The position numbers and the translations under genes were made by a program. A stretch of DNA of 52,312 bases. Origin: Mycolicibacterium sphagni. Its GTDB lineage: Bacteria > Actinomycetota > Actinomycetes > Mycobacteriales > Mycobacteriaceae. Below are positions 24,599-32,728 of this stretch, piece after piece; positions within the stretch are counted from its first letter, which is position 1; each line of letters begins with the position of its first letter. The notes under the pieces are model-generated. The model was not told the DNA's origin. It did no database searches and saw nothing but the letters and a program-made list of their open reading frames with translations. Where the stretch lies: assembly GCF_013337765.1 (NCBI RefSeq), contig NZ_VBSB01000021.1, positions 1-52,312 on the forward strand. Direction: 5' to 3'.

Positions 24599-24644
24599 GA
24601 ATTCAGCCTCGCGCCCGCACGCTGAGGGCGGACCCTTGAAAACC

Positions 24645-24670
24645 CGTAGTCCGTAGCTCGTAGTCCGTAG
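24645..24670. repeat. Four-fold CGTAG heptamer array upstream of the sigma factor
   Basis: CGTAG occurs four times at exact 7-base spacing (starts 24645, 24652, 24659, 24666), separated by TC, CT, TC, so the array is also two copies of a 12-mer 14 bases apart. It lies 47-72 bases upstream of the sigma factor ATG and downstream of the hairpin terminator, i.e. where its promoter or activator site must be. Confidence 0.65.
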
Positions 24671-24694
24671 GCCCGCTGCCCGCAGAAAAGCGAA

Positions 24695-24722
24695 ATGCCG
24701 CCACCCCGCGGGGTGACGGCAT
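24695..24722 (-). terminator. Long hairpin terminator after the NmrA-like gene
   Basis: ATGCCG-C-CACCCCG is followed directly by CGGGGTG-A-CGGCAT: a 13-bp stem with a single C/A mismatch and a minimal loop. On the minus strand it is followed by TTTCGCTTTTC. It separates the gene at 24748 from the sigma operon. Confidence 0.75.
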
Positions 24723-24747
24723 AGCGCGCGGTTGGCCTGGCGTGAAC

Positions 24748-25503
24748 CTACGCCTTGGCGGCTGCCGCGAGCACCCAGTCCTCGAACCGGGTGTCGAACA
24801 GTGTGGCGCCCGGGCCGGGAACCAACGTGCGCTCGCCGATGTCGATGCCCCAATACTGAGCGGCCGGATCGGCGACGACAGTGCGGCTGTCGCCGCGCGC
24901 GGTCAGCGCGGTCCGGATGAGGTCGGGCAACAGAACCATGTCCGGGCCGCCGATCTCCGCGATGCCGTTCACCGGTTCGCCGACCGCAGTAACCGCGACC
25001 CCTTCGGCGACGTCGGCACCGGCCATCGGCTGGAAGTAGGCCGGCGGCATGACCACGGTGTCGCCCACGGTCGCGGAGTCCGCCAGGGTGTTGAGGAACT
25101 CGAAGAACTGGGTGGCGTGCACGATCGAAAACGGGATCGGGCCTTCGCTGATCAGCTTCTCCTGCAGGAGCTTGGCCTGGAAGTAACCGCTCTGGGTGGC
25201 CAGCTTCGCGGTGCCCACCACGGACAGCGCGACGTGGTGGCCGACGCCGGCGTTCTTCTCGGCGGTGAGCAGGTTCGCGGTGGCGGTGCGGAAGAACTCG
25301 ATCGCCGAGTCGTCCAGCGCCGGGGAGTTCGAGACGTCGACGACGACGGAGGCACCCGCCAACACCTCGGCAAGCCCCTCACCGGTGATCGTGTTCACGC
25401 CCGTCGACGGAGCCGCGGCAACCGCGTCGTGACCCCGGCTGGACAGCGCCTGCACCACTTTCGACCCCACCAGGCCGGTGCCACCGATTACGACGATTTT
25501 CAT
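24748..25503 (-). CDS. NmrA-like NAD(P)-binding protein
   Basis: This 251-residue Rossmann protein of the atypical SDR/NmrA type has the glycine motif GGTGLVGSKVV at residues 7-17, GVGHHVALSVVG, and SGYFQAKLLQEK in the position of the active-site Tyr-x-x-x-Lys (TQSGYFQAK). The C-terminal part resembles sugar-nucleotide or flavonoid reductase relatives. AAAGGG precedes the ATG at 25501-25503. Ligand or substrate unknown. Confidence 0.82.
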   Translation of the reverse strand: MKIVVIGGTGLVGSKVVQALSSRGHDAVAAAPSTGVNTITGEGLAEVLAGASVVVDVSNSPALDDSAIEFFRTATANLLTAEKNAGVGHHVALSVVGTAKLATQSGYFQAKLLQEKLISEGPIPFSIVHATQFFEFLNTLADSATVGDTVVMPPAYFQPMAGADVAEGVAVTAVGEPVNGIAEIGGPDMVLLPDLIRTALTARGDSRTVVADPAAQYWGIDIGERTLVPGPGATLFDTRFEDWVLAAAAKA

Positions 25504-25585
25504 GATGAGCCCTTTCTGGCGTGCGGGGGCTGATCAGCTCCCTGACGGCCAGAACGGATGGATGCTCAGAAAGTCATCCCGACGA

Positions 25586-26407
25586 CTACGCAGTGTGGGC
25601 GGTCAGCTCCACCGACGGCGTCGCGCCCGCGGCGGCCACCAGGCTGTACAGCTGTGAACCCCACGCGTGCGGGCCACCGAAGGTGGGCGCATACGCGGTG
25701 TGGATGGCGATGGCCGCGGGCGTCACCTTGGCGTCGGGGTCGTAGTCGCAGACCGGGTCGCCGACATCGCAGACGCTGATGGTTCGGGTACCGATCGTCG
25801 GCGGCAGCGGCGCGGTGTTGGTCGACGCGAGGAACGAGTGCTCCTGAGCGACGCCCTCGCCGCGGCCCGCAGTGACGGCCGTCGACCCCAGTTTGATCGT
25901 GCTGTCGACCGGCAACCGGTCACCGTCAGCGATCAGCAGCGCCGCCGCAAAATGCGGATCGTCGGCGAGCTTGTACAGATTGCGGTGGACGACCATGGCG
26001 CCCTGCGAGTAACCGGCCAGGACCACCTTGCTGTCGGGGCAGCGTTCGGTGAACGCCTGGTATTGCTCGGCCGTGGCATCGGTGCCGTCACCGACGCTCC
26101 CGAGGAAACCGAGCCAGCCGCTGATCCCACCCTCCAGCGGCACCGGCGCCGCCGGGTATTGCACGGCCTCGGCGTCGATGGTGCGCCCGTCGGCCGCCAG
26201 CTGAGCTTTGAGCTGTTGGTAGGACTGGTACACCACCGAACCCATGCCACCGTTGGCGGTGAGGCCCGCGCCGTCACGTTGACCGGAACCCGCCGCGCCG
26301 AGCCAGTGATAGTCGGCACATCCAGGCGCCGCCGATGCGGTACCGGTGGCCAGCCCGGCCAACCCGATACCCGCCGCGAGCACGACCGATCCAACGCGCC
26401 CAATCAC
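25586..26407 (-). CDS. Secreted cutinase-like hydrolase
   Basis: This 273-residue exported serine hydrolase has a signal peptide about 1-28 (ending ATGTASA), the oxyanion region GAAGSGQRD, the nucleophile elbow LAGYSQGAMV, the catalytic Asp in GDPVCDYDPD and His in FGGPHAWG. These positions match Culp (cutinase-like) enzymes of mycobacteria, which hydrolyse medium-chain esters or phospholipids. The start is taken as GTG 26407 because GGAGGG lies just upstream; GTG 26425 is an alternative. It follows the monooxygenase gene by 55 bases, same strand. Confidence 0.87.
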   Translation of the reverse strand: MIGRVGSVVLAAGIGLAGLATGTASAAPGCADYHWLGAAGSGQRDGAGLTANGGMGSVVYQSYQQLKAQLAADGRTIDAEAVQYPAAPVPLEGGISGWLGFLGSVGDGTDATAEQYQAFTERCPDSKVVLAGYSQGAMVVHRNLYKLADDPHFAAALLIADGDRLPVDSTIKLGSTAVTAGRGEGVAQEHSFLASTNTAPLPPTIGTRTISVCDVGDPVCDYDPDAKVTPAAIAIHTAYAPTFGGPHAWGSQLYSLVAAAGATPSVELTAHTA

Positions 26408-26462
26408 AATGACTTCCCTCCACACTTGTCAGCAGGTAAATCGTCCGCAGCGCCCCATCTCG

Positions 26463-27941
26463 TTACGTAGATGCTGCGGCCGGACCAAACCACCTGGTGA
26501 GCGCGTCGACGAGCCCGGCTACCGAACCCTGGCCCACCCAGGCCACATGCCCGTCGGGCCGGATCAACACCGCGCTCGGTGTGCTGACCTCACCGAGCAC
26601 CGGAAGTTCCCATCCGCCGTCGTAGTCGGCCTCTACCAATCGAATTCGCTTTGCCCAGCCGGCTACGTCGATGTGACCCGGCTCACCGAAAACAAGGAGA
26701 ACCGGCCTGGCATCGTGCAGGAACGTGAAGACGCGCACCGGTCCAGCGGCCGTGCGCAGTTCGAGATCTGGCATACGCCTGCCGAGGAGCGGATGCCCGT
26801 CGCCCAGGTCGTAGTGGATGTCCAGTCCGGACATCCGTGCGGCGAACCGCTTGCGGGGTTCGTCCATGCTCAGCAGTTCGGAGACGTTGTCGTGCAAGGC
26901 TTTTGTGCGGTCATCAGTGCGCAGGAGCGCGATCTGCGCCATCGTGGTCTGCAGCACGCGAGCGGCCACCGGGTGTCGTTCGTCATGGTAGGTGTCCAGC
27001 GAGGTGTCGGGCGTGACGCCGTTGACCACCTGGGCCAGTTTCCAGCCGAGGTTCACCGCGTCCTGCACACCGGTGTTGAGGCCTTGACCACCCGCCGGAT
27101 GGTGGATATGGGCGGCATCGCCGGCCAACAGGATCCGTCCGGCTCGATAGGCCGCTGCCTGGCGCGTCACATCGGTGAACCTGGCAATCGAAGTGGGACT
27201 GTGTATTCCGAAGTCGGTGCCGTAAACCGCGATCAGTCCCCGGCTCAGATCGTCCAGTGTGGGTTCGGTGGACGGTCCCAACTGCCGTTCGGTGACCATG
27301 ACCCGAACTGGTTCGCCCTCGTTCTGCCGATCCAGGCCGTGGATGCCGATGGCGTCCCGGTGGATGCCGAACTGCGGTTCGTCGCGCACTTCGACCTGGG
27401 CGATCAGATAACTCGTCGTAGGCTCCCAGCCGGGGAATTCGATGCCGGCGGCCTTGCGCACCTTGCTGCGTCCGCCGTCGCAGCCGACCAGATACTGGGA
27501 CCGTAGTGACCGGCCGTCGGAGAGCTCGACGTCGACTCCGTCGTCGTCCTGGGTGAGACCGGCCACCTCGAGTCCGCGGTGGATCGGCACTGCCAGTTCG
27601 ACGACCCAGTCTGCGAGGAGTCGTTCGATATCGTTCTGCCACAACGCAAGTCCGTACGGATGCGGGGTGGGAAAGTCGCTGATGTCCAGCCGGATCTGAG
27701 CGAACCCGGCGACCTGCAGTGCTTGCCCCGCCGCCAGGAACCGGTCGGCGATCCCCCGCTGATCGAGGACCTCGAGGGTGCGACTGTGCAGGCCGCCGGC
27801 CCGCTGGCCGATCACGTCCTGGCTCGGGCGACGCTCGACGATCACGACATCCACTCCGGCCAGGGCCAGCTCACCGGCCAACATCAGCCCCGTCGGGCCA
27901 CCCCCGGCAATCACCACGGCGCGATCTTCGAATTGACGCAT
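26463..27941 (-). CDS. Group A FAD monooxygenase, Rox/PgaE-like
   Basis: This 492-residue flavoprotein hydroxylase has the N-terminal GxGxxG motif VIAGGGPTGLMLAG, the DG fingerprint YLVGCDGGRSKVRKAAG, the GD motif RILLAGDAAHIHHPAGGQGLNTGVQDAVNLGWKLA, and a C-terminal thioredoxin-like domain ending ...HVAWVG. The DG/GD segments and C-terminus closely resemble rifampicin monooxygenase (Rox) and the polyketide hydroxylase PgaE. It could therefore inactivate an aromatic polyketide or oxidise a phenolic substrate. Starts are ATG 27947 or 27941; AGGGG best fits 27941. Confidence 0.87.
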   Translation of the reverse strand: MRQFEDRAVVIAGGGPTGLMLAGELALAGVDVVIVERRPSQDVIGQRAGGLHSRTLEVLDQRGIADRFLAAGQALQVAGFAQIRLDISDFPTPHPYGLALWQNDIERLLADWVVELAVPIHRGLEVAGLTQDDDGVDVELSDGRSLRSQYLVGCDGGRSKVRKAAGIEFPGWEPTTSYLIAQVEVRDEPQFGIHRDAIGIHGLDRQNEGEPVRVMVTERQLGPSTEPTLDDLSRGLIAVYGTDFGIHSPTSIARFTDVTRQAAAYRAGRILLAGDAAHIHHPAGGQGLNTGVQDAVNLGWKLAQVVNGVTPDTSLDTYHDERHPVAARVLQTTMAQIALLRTDDRTKALHDNVSELLSMDEPRKRFAARMSGLDIHYDLGDGHPLLGRRMPDLELRTAAGPVRVFTFLHDARPVLLVFGEPGHIDVAGWAKRIRLVEADYDGGWELPVLGEVSTPSAVLIRPDGHVAWVGQGSVAGLVDALTRWFGPAAAST

Positions 27942-28034
27942 GCGCATGCCCCTATGCAGTGAGTTTTGGCTTAGGGCAGCGATTTTGCGGTACACCCTGG
28001 GTCTTGCCGCAAGCCCCCCAGTGCGCTATATGTT

Positions 28035-28069
28035 GAAAGTGGCAAGGTGTTGATTTCCTTGCCCCTTTC
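28035..28069. promoter_or_regulatory. Long inverted repeat in the monooxygenase/SDR divergent region
   Basis: GAAAG-T-GGCAAGG (28035-28047) pairs with CCTTGCC-C-CTTTC (28057-28069): 12 of 13 positions with a 9-base spacer. It lies 43 bases before the SDR start, in the 170-base divergent gap. A second repeat, TTGCGG (27985-27990) and CCGCAA (28007-28012), lies on the monooxygenase side. No regulator gene is adjacent. Confidence 0.55.
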
Positions 28070-28111
28070 TTTCAGACAGCGGCGAGCCCGGGTCTTCCGT
28101 ACTGTGCTCGC

Positions 28112-28804
28112 ATGTCTCGCGTCGCGCTGGTGACGGGCGCCGCCTCCGGAATCGGTGCCGCCGTCAGCACTGAACTCGCCGATAACGGCTGGGTGGTTGC
28201 GGGCCTCGATCTGCGGCCGGCGCCACGCCTTGCGGCGTCGATCGCCGTCGACGTGTCGGATGCCGGCCAGGTGCGTAATGCGGTCGACGCCATTCGCGGT
28301 CAGCTCGGACCGATCGACGCGTTGGTCAATGCGGCGGGCCACTATGAGATGACACCGGTGTCGCAGATCAGTGCCGCAGCGTGGACGACGATGTTGCGGG
28401 TCCATCTGGGCGGGTTGCGCAATGCGGTACATGCGGTGCTGCCGGACATGATCGAACGACGCACCGGGGCGATCGTGGCGATCTCCTCGGAGCTGGCGAT
28501 CGGCGGCGGGGACGGCGACGCGCACTACGCCGCCGCCAAGGGCGCCGTCGTCGGCTTCGTTCGCAGCCTCGCCGCCGAGGTCGCCACCCACGGCGTGCGG
28601 GTCAATTCGGTGGCTCCCGGTCCCACCGACACCCCGCTGCTGGCCGCGGATTCGCCGTGGCGCGACCCGGCGTACCTGGCCACCTTGCCCGCGGGCCGGC
28701 TGTGCACTCCGGAGGAGATCGCGTACGCGGCCCACTTCCTGATCGACGGCCCTGGTTATTGCACAGGAGAAGTGTTGTCCCCCAACAGCGGAGCGGTGAT
28801 CTGA
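28112..28804 (+). CDS. Short-chain dehydrogenase
   Basis: This 230-residue SDR has TGAASGIGAAVS (8-19), NAAGHYEM in the NNAG position, the catalytic region ISSELAIGG...HYAAAKGAVVG (Ser, Tyr and Lys present) and PGPTDTPLL. The stop overlaps the start of the next SDR by one base (TGATG), and then a polysaccharide deacetylase-like gene follows, so the three genes form one operon. The substrate is unknown. Confidence 0.9.
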   Translation: MSRVALVTGAASGIGAAVSTELADNGWVVAGLDLRPAPRLAASIAVDVSDAGQVRNAVDAIRGQLGPIDALVNAAGHYEMTPVSQISAAAWTTMLRVHLGGLRNAVHAVLPDMIERRTGAIVAISSELAIGGGDGDAHYAAAKGAVVGFVRSLAAEVATHGVRVNSVAPGPTDTPLLAADSPWRDPAYLATLPAGRLCTPEEIAYAAHFLIDGPGYCTGEVLSPNSGAVI

Positions 28805-29559
28805 TGGGCAGCCGGCCCGTCGCGCTGGTCACCGGCGCCACGCAGGGAATCGGCCGTGCGATCGCCGAACGGCTGGCCGCCGAGGGGTATTCGGTCGGCG
28901 TCAACGGCCCCGAGCAGACCCCCCAGATGGCCGACGTCGTCCGGGCTGTCGACGGTTTCGGAGTACCGGCGGACATCTCCGATCCGGAAGCTGTCGCCGC
29001 GGCCGTTGCTGGCGTGGAAGAACGCCACGGCCCTATCTCCGTGCTGGTGTGCAATGCCGCGTACATGTCGATGGCGGCCCTCGTCGACCACGATGCCGAC
29101 GACTGGTGGAAAGTGGTCGATACCAACCTCACTGGGACCTTTCACACCATCCAGTCGGTCCTGCCAGGGATGCGAAGGCTCGGCGGCGGCCGTATCGTGA
29201 TCATCGCCTCGGAATGGGGAGTCACCGGATGGCCCCGCGCAACGGCCTACGCGGCGTCGAAAGCGGGCCTGATCGCGTTGACCAAGACACTCGGCCGTGA
29301 GCTGGCCCGCGAGAACATCATCGTCAATGCCATTGCGCCCGGCGTGATCGACACCCCTCAGCTCGAGGTCGACGCCGCCGATTGGGGCGTCAGCCTCGCC
29401 GATATGCACCAGACCTATGCCCAGGACATCCCGGTCGGCCGGATCGGCCGGCCGGGCGAAATCGCCGAGGCCGTCGCATTTCTGGTGTCACCCCGAATCG
29501 GCGCCCTCGTCGGGCAGACCATTCAGATCAACGGAGGAGCCGCCCGATGCCGAGTATGA
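28804..29559 (+). CDS. Short-chain dehydrogenase
   Basis: This 251-residue SDR has TGATQGIGRAIA, the NAA segment CNAAYMSM, IASEWGVTGWPRATAYAASKAG with the full Ser-Tyr-Lys set, and PGVIDTPQL. A glycine/asparagine-rich C-terminus completes a FabG-type fold. It overlaps both neighbours: one base with the upstream SDR and 13 bases with the deacetylase gene downstream. Two successive SDRs in one operon suggest two redox steps on one pathway. Confidence 0.9.
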   Translation: MGSRPVALVTGATQGIGRAIAERLAAEGYSVGVNGPEQTPQMADVVRAVDGFGVPADISDPEAVAAAVAGVEERHGPISVLVCNAAYMSMAALVDHDADDWWKVVDTNLTGTFHTIQSVLPGMRRLGGGRIVIIASEWGVTGWPRATAYAASKAGLIALTKTLGRELARENIIVNAIAPGVIDTPQLEVDAADWGVSLADMHQTYAQDIPVGRIGRPGEIAEAVAFLVSPRIGALVGQTIQINGGAARCRV

Positions 29560-30431
29560 GCGTTACGCCGGCCGAAGCCGTGGCCTGGCCGGCCGGCAAG
29601 CGAGCCGCCGCATGCTTCACCTTCGATGTCGACGCCGAATCGGCGATCCTGAACATCGATGCCGCACACGGCGATCGGATGTCGGTGATGTCGCATCAGG
29701 CATACGGACCGCTGGTCGGCGTGCCGCGTCTGCTTTCGCTTTTGGCGCGGCACGACGTCCGGTCGACGTTCTTCGTACCGGGGTACACCGCAGTGCGTTA
29801 TCCCGATGTGGTTCGCGCGATCGTGGACGGCGGTCACGAGATCGCCCATCACGGTTACCTGCACGAGGTCCTCACCGGCAAGACGCCCGAGGAAGAAGCC
29901 ATCATCCTGGATCGCGGCCTCGAGGCGCTGGCGGCCCTCACCGGCGAGGCCCCAATCGGTTTCCGCGCTCCGATGTGGGAGCTCAACTGGCACTCCCCCG
30001 CCCTACTGGCCGACCGCGGATTCCTCTATGACACCAGCCTGATGGACGCCGATCACCCGTACGAACTGCGTGTGGGTGACAGTCGTCGGCTCATCGAGAT
30101 CCCGGTGCAGTGGGCGCTCGACGATTGGGAGCAGTACTGCTATCTGCCAGAGATCTCCGGCAGCGGCCTGATCGAAAGCCCCCGCAAGGCCGCGGAGATC
30201 TGGCGGCTGGAATTCGAGGGGTTGCGCTCGGTCGGCGGCTGCTTCGTGCTGACCAACCATCCGTTCCTGTCCGGTCGGCCCTCCCGGGCGGCCGCGCTGG
30301 AGGATCTCGTCGAACATGTGGTGTCCTGCTCGGACGTCTGGGTCGCTACACTGCGTGAAATCGCGTTGCACGTACGGGGTTTGGACCTGAGTCCGCGTTC
30401 GATCGTGCGGCCGGACCCCGCCGACTTCTAG
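29547..30431 (+). CDS. Polysaccharide deacetylase / PuuE-type imidase family protein
   Basis: This 294-residue NodB-fold protein has the metal-site Asp pair FTFDVDAE (about 25-32), VRSTFFVPG and the His motif EIAHHGYLHEVLTG (H-x3-5-H). The remaining motifs are GFRAPMWELNW and a C-terminal strand. The arrangement without signal peptide and the DVDAE, HGYLHE spelling match the PuuE/allantoinase-like cytosolic branch rather than a peptidoglycan deacetylase. GGAGGAG seven bases upstream supports the ATG at 29547, inside the end of the SDR gene. Confidence 0.85.
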   Translation: MPSMSVTPAEAVAWPAGKRAAACFTFDVDAESAILNIDAAHGDRMSVMSHQAYGPLVGVPRLLSLLARHDVRSTFFVPGYTAVRYPDVVRAIVDGGHEIAHHGYLHEVLTGKTPEEEAIILDRGLEALAALTGEAPIGFRAPMWELNWHSPALLADRGFLYDTSLMDADHPYELRVGDSRRLIEIPVQWALDDWEQYCYLPEISGSGLIESPRKAAEIWRLEFEGLRSVGGCFVLTNHPFLSGRPSRAAALEDLVEHVVSCSDVWVATLREIALHVRGLDLSPRSIVRPDPADF

Positions 30432-31042
30432 GCGGATATCGCAGCTTCGAAGAAGCCCAGCTCCAGGTGCATGGCCCGCCGGTAGGCGCTGCGAACGGCC
30501 GGGGTGTCGTCGGCCTGGTCGTCGAGCAGCCCTTCCAACAGACGAGCGATGTTCTCGAACTCCGGATCGGCATACGTCTGGACCCACTGCGCGTACGGGC
30601 CGGCGTGGTCGGGATCCAGCGACTGACCGAGCCAGGCGTAGAGCCGCATACAGGGCGTCATCGCCGCGTAGATGACACCCACGTCCTGGGTCGCCGCAGT
30701 CGCCAGAAGAAACTCCGTGTACGCCGACGTCGCCGCGAGCGGCTGCACACCGCCCACGTCGATCCCCCACGAGGCCGCATACGACGAGTGCAGTCCCAGC
30801 TCCTCCCGAACGCCGGCGATCAGATCCGCCAACGCGAGCAGCGTCGCGGTGTCTTGGCTTCGCGCCAACGCCAACGCGTAAGCGCGGGCAAAGGATTCGA
30901 GGAAGAACGCGTCCTGCGCTATGTAGGCCGCGAATCGCTCCCTGGGCAGGGTGCCATCTGCCATACCGCGCACGAACGGATGCGCCAGCACATCGGCGGC
31001 CAGGTCGGAGTTATCGGACCACAATTGTGCAGACAACGACAT
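30428..31042 (-). CDS. TenA/PqqC-family (thiaminase II-like) protein
   Basis: This 204-residue all-helical protein has the TenA features: HPFVRGMADGTLPRERFAAYIAQDAFFLESFARAYA, the Cys-containing TPCMRLYAWLGQSL (TenA nucleophile region) and the C-terminal LELGFFEAA (catalytic Glu). TenA hydrolyses aminopyrimidines for thiamin salvage; the ABC-type TenA_E group exists too and is not excluded. It converges with the deacetylase gene, sharing four bases, and lies 11 bases after the TetR gene on the same strand. Confidence 0.85.
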   Translation of the reverse strand: MSLSAQLWSDNSDLAADVLAHPFVRGMADGTLPRERFAAYIAQDAFFLESFARAYALALARSQDTATLLALADLIAGVREELGLHSSYAASWGIDVGGVQPLAATSAYTEFLLATAATQDVGVIYAAMTPCMRLYAWLGQSLDPDHAGPYAQWVQTYADPEFENIARLLEGLLDDQADDTPAVRSAYRRAMHLELGFFEAAISA

Positions 31043-31053
31043 GCCTGCCGAGC

Positions 31054-31743
31054 CTAATCGGGGCGTGCCCCCGCCAGCAGCACACGGGCCACCCACTCGA
31101 CATGGTCCAGGGATTCGTCCAACGTCAGGCGCCGCGCACGGAATCCGGCGAGTGCCGCGCTCAGCGCGGCGTTCAGGCCGAAGCTCACTTTCGGAATGAG
31201 TTCGGGCGCAACACCGACCAACAGGCGGTTGAACAGCTCGACGTTGGTGCGCTCCATCTCGTCGATCGCCGACTTCACCTCGGGATCGGTGGAGCGCATC
31301 ATCTGCAGCATGAGCGCGGTCATCTCGGGGTTGCGGTTGAACGCACGCTGGGCACGCCGCAGGTAGTCCAAGACCCCGGGGAGCGGGTCGCTGTCTCCTG
31401 CACCACCCGCCGTCAGGATCCTGCGGGTCAGCCGCTTCTGCCAGTCCTGCAGCGCAGCGGCAAGCAGGTTTTCCTTCGAACTGAAGTAGCGGTACAGCGT
31501 GGCCAGCGCGACTTCCGAGCGCTGCGCCACGTCGCGCATCTGGACCGCGTCGGCGCCGACCTCCGCGATCAGATCGATCACCTCTTCGATGATCTTGGCT
31601 CGGCGGGCCAACTGGCCGCTGGTCATGTCCGACAACGAGAAGACGCGGCCGGCCGGCGACACCAAATCGGGGACTTGTGTGTTGACGGTGCCACCTCCGC
31701 TTGAGAGAACTGTCTTCTGCGATGTTACGACATCATGCCTCAC
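31054..31743 (-). CDS. TetR-family repressor, KstR-like
   Basis: The DNA-binding domain is clear: ADAVQMRDVAQRSEVALATLYRYFSSKENLLAAAL, nearly the recognition-helix spelling of KstR, the sterol catabolism repressor. The C-terminal ligand domain is not recognisable. The start is uncertain: GTG 31743 keeps a conserved-looking VSPAGRVF segment, ATG 31626 gives a shorter protein. It is divergent from the amidohydrolase-FadE-amidohydrolase operon and most likely represses it, with a CoA ester as the probable inducer (by analogy with KstR). Confidence 0.83.
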   Translation of the reverse strand: MRHDVVTSQKTVLSSGGGTVNTQVPDLVSPAGRVFSLSDMTSGQLARRAKIIEEVIDLIAEVGADAVQMRDVAQRSEVALATLYRYFSSKENLLAAALQDWQKRLTRRILTAGGAGDSDPLPGVLDYLRRAQRAFNRNPEMTALMLQMMRSTDPEVKSAIDEMERTNVELFNRLLVGVAPELIPKVSFGLNAALSAALAGFRARRLTLDESLDHVEWVARVLLAGARPD

Positions 31744-31781
31744 CCCAAGTGGGTTACACCAGGTAGAACCCCGTCCGAATC

Positions 31782-31811
31782 TTGACATAAAGTAGAACCG
31801 TGTTTCACTAT
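31782..31811 (+). promoter_or_regulatory. Consensus promoter and operator-like repeats before the amidohydrolase operon
   Basis: A perfect -35 TTGACA (31782-31787) and an 18-base spacer precede CACTAT (31806-31811). GTAGAACC occurs twice as a direct repeat (31763-31770 and 31792-31799), and the second copy is part of an inverted repeat TAGAAC-CGT-GTTTCA that overlaps the -10 region. The AAC-N-GTT core resembles the KstR recognition element, which fits the KstR-like regulator next door. Confidence 0.65.
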
Positions 31812-31852
31812 GGAGCTTGCGGCGGTGTCCGTCGCGGTGATGGGAGGACACG

Positions 31853-32722
31853 ATGGCCGGACCGGTTGGTCTGCCGGTAATCGATACGATGATCGGTTTT
31901 CCGCACGAGGGAACCGCTCAGTACGACTTCATCCGCAAGCAGACCAAGGACCGCGAGTCCAAAGAGGACTTCGATTTCCCGGTCGAGTACATGTTCAAGG
32001 ACGTCCCCCAAGGACTGCCGACCGACGACCCCGTGTCGCTGCTCTTGCAGCAGATGGACCGGTTCGGCATCGAGAAGTCGATGATCGGGGTGAGCGAGGG
32101 CTCCGCAGCTGAGCTGGCGCTCAAGATGTTCCCTGACCGCTTCATCGCGTCGGGCAATGTCGCCGACCCGAACGACGTCATGGGCACGGTCGCCAATATC
32201 CGCCGCGAGTACGAGACCTATGGCATCCGTGCGGTGTCCTGCTTCCCGTCGGGCACGTTTCCACAGGTGCCCATCGACGATCCTAAGATGTACCCGGTCT
32301 ACGCCACCTGCGTCGAGCTCGGCCTGCCGATCTTCTGCTGCGCCGGCGTCCCCGGACCGCGTATTCCGATGGCGCCGCAAGAGGTTTCGCGGATCGACAT
32401 CGTCATGTTCGACTTCCCTGACCTGGTCTTCGTCACCAGGCACGGCTGTGAACCCTGGCAGGACCTGGCCGTCAAACTGATGCTCAAGTGGCCCAACCTG
32501 TACTACTCGACGTCGGCGTTCGCTCCGAAGTACTACCCGAAAGAGATCATCGACTACGCGAACACCCGCGGGGCCGACAAGATCATCTACGCGGGCTACT
32601 TCCCGATGGGCCTGTCACTGGAACGCATCTTCAGCGACATGCCCAAGGTGCCGTTCAAGGACGAGGTGTGGCCGAAGTTCCTGTACGGCAACGCGGCCCG
32701 GATTCTAGGACTGGAGAACTAA
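31853..32722 (+). CDS. Amidohydrolase-2 family protein
   Basis: This 289-residue metal-dependent hydrolase/decarboxylase-type TIM barrel begins PVIDTMIGFP, where the usual DxHxH is reduced to DTMIG. FFCCAGVPGPR and VTRHGCEPW mark later barrel strands. A GGGAGG SD lies before the ATG. It is the first gene of a run ending at 36448. The missing N-terminal His pair suggests a cofactor-independent or altered-metal member. Confidence 0.83.
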   Translation: MAGPVGLPVIDTMIGFPHEGTAQYDFIRKQTKDRESKEDFDFPVEYMFKDVPQGLPTDDPVSLLLQQMDRFGIEKSMIGVSEGSAAELALKMFPDRFIASGNVADPNDVMGTVANIRREYETYGIRAVSCFPSGTFPQVPIDDPKMYPVYATCVELGLPIFCCAGVPGPRIPMAPQEVSRIDIVMFDFPDLVFVTRHGCEPWQDLAVKLMLKWPNLYYSTSAFAPKYYPKEIIDYANTRGADKIIYAGYFPMGLSLERIFSDMPKVPFKDEVWPKFLYGNAARILGLEN

Positions 32723-32728
32723 CCGCTT

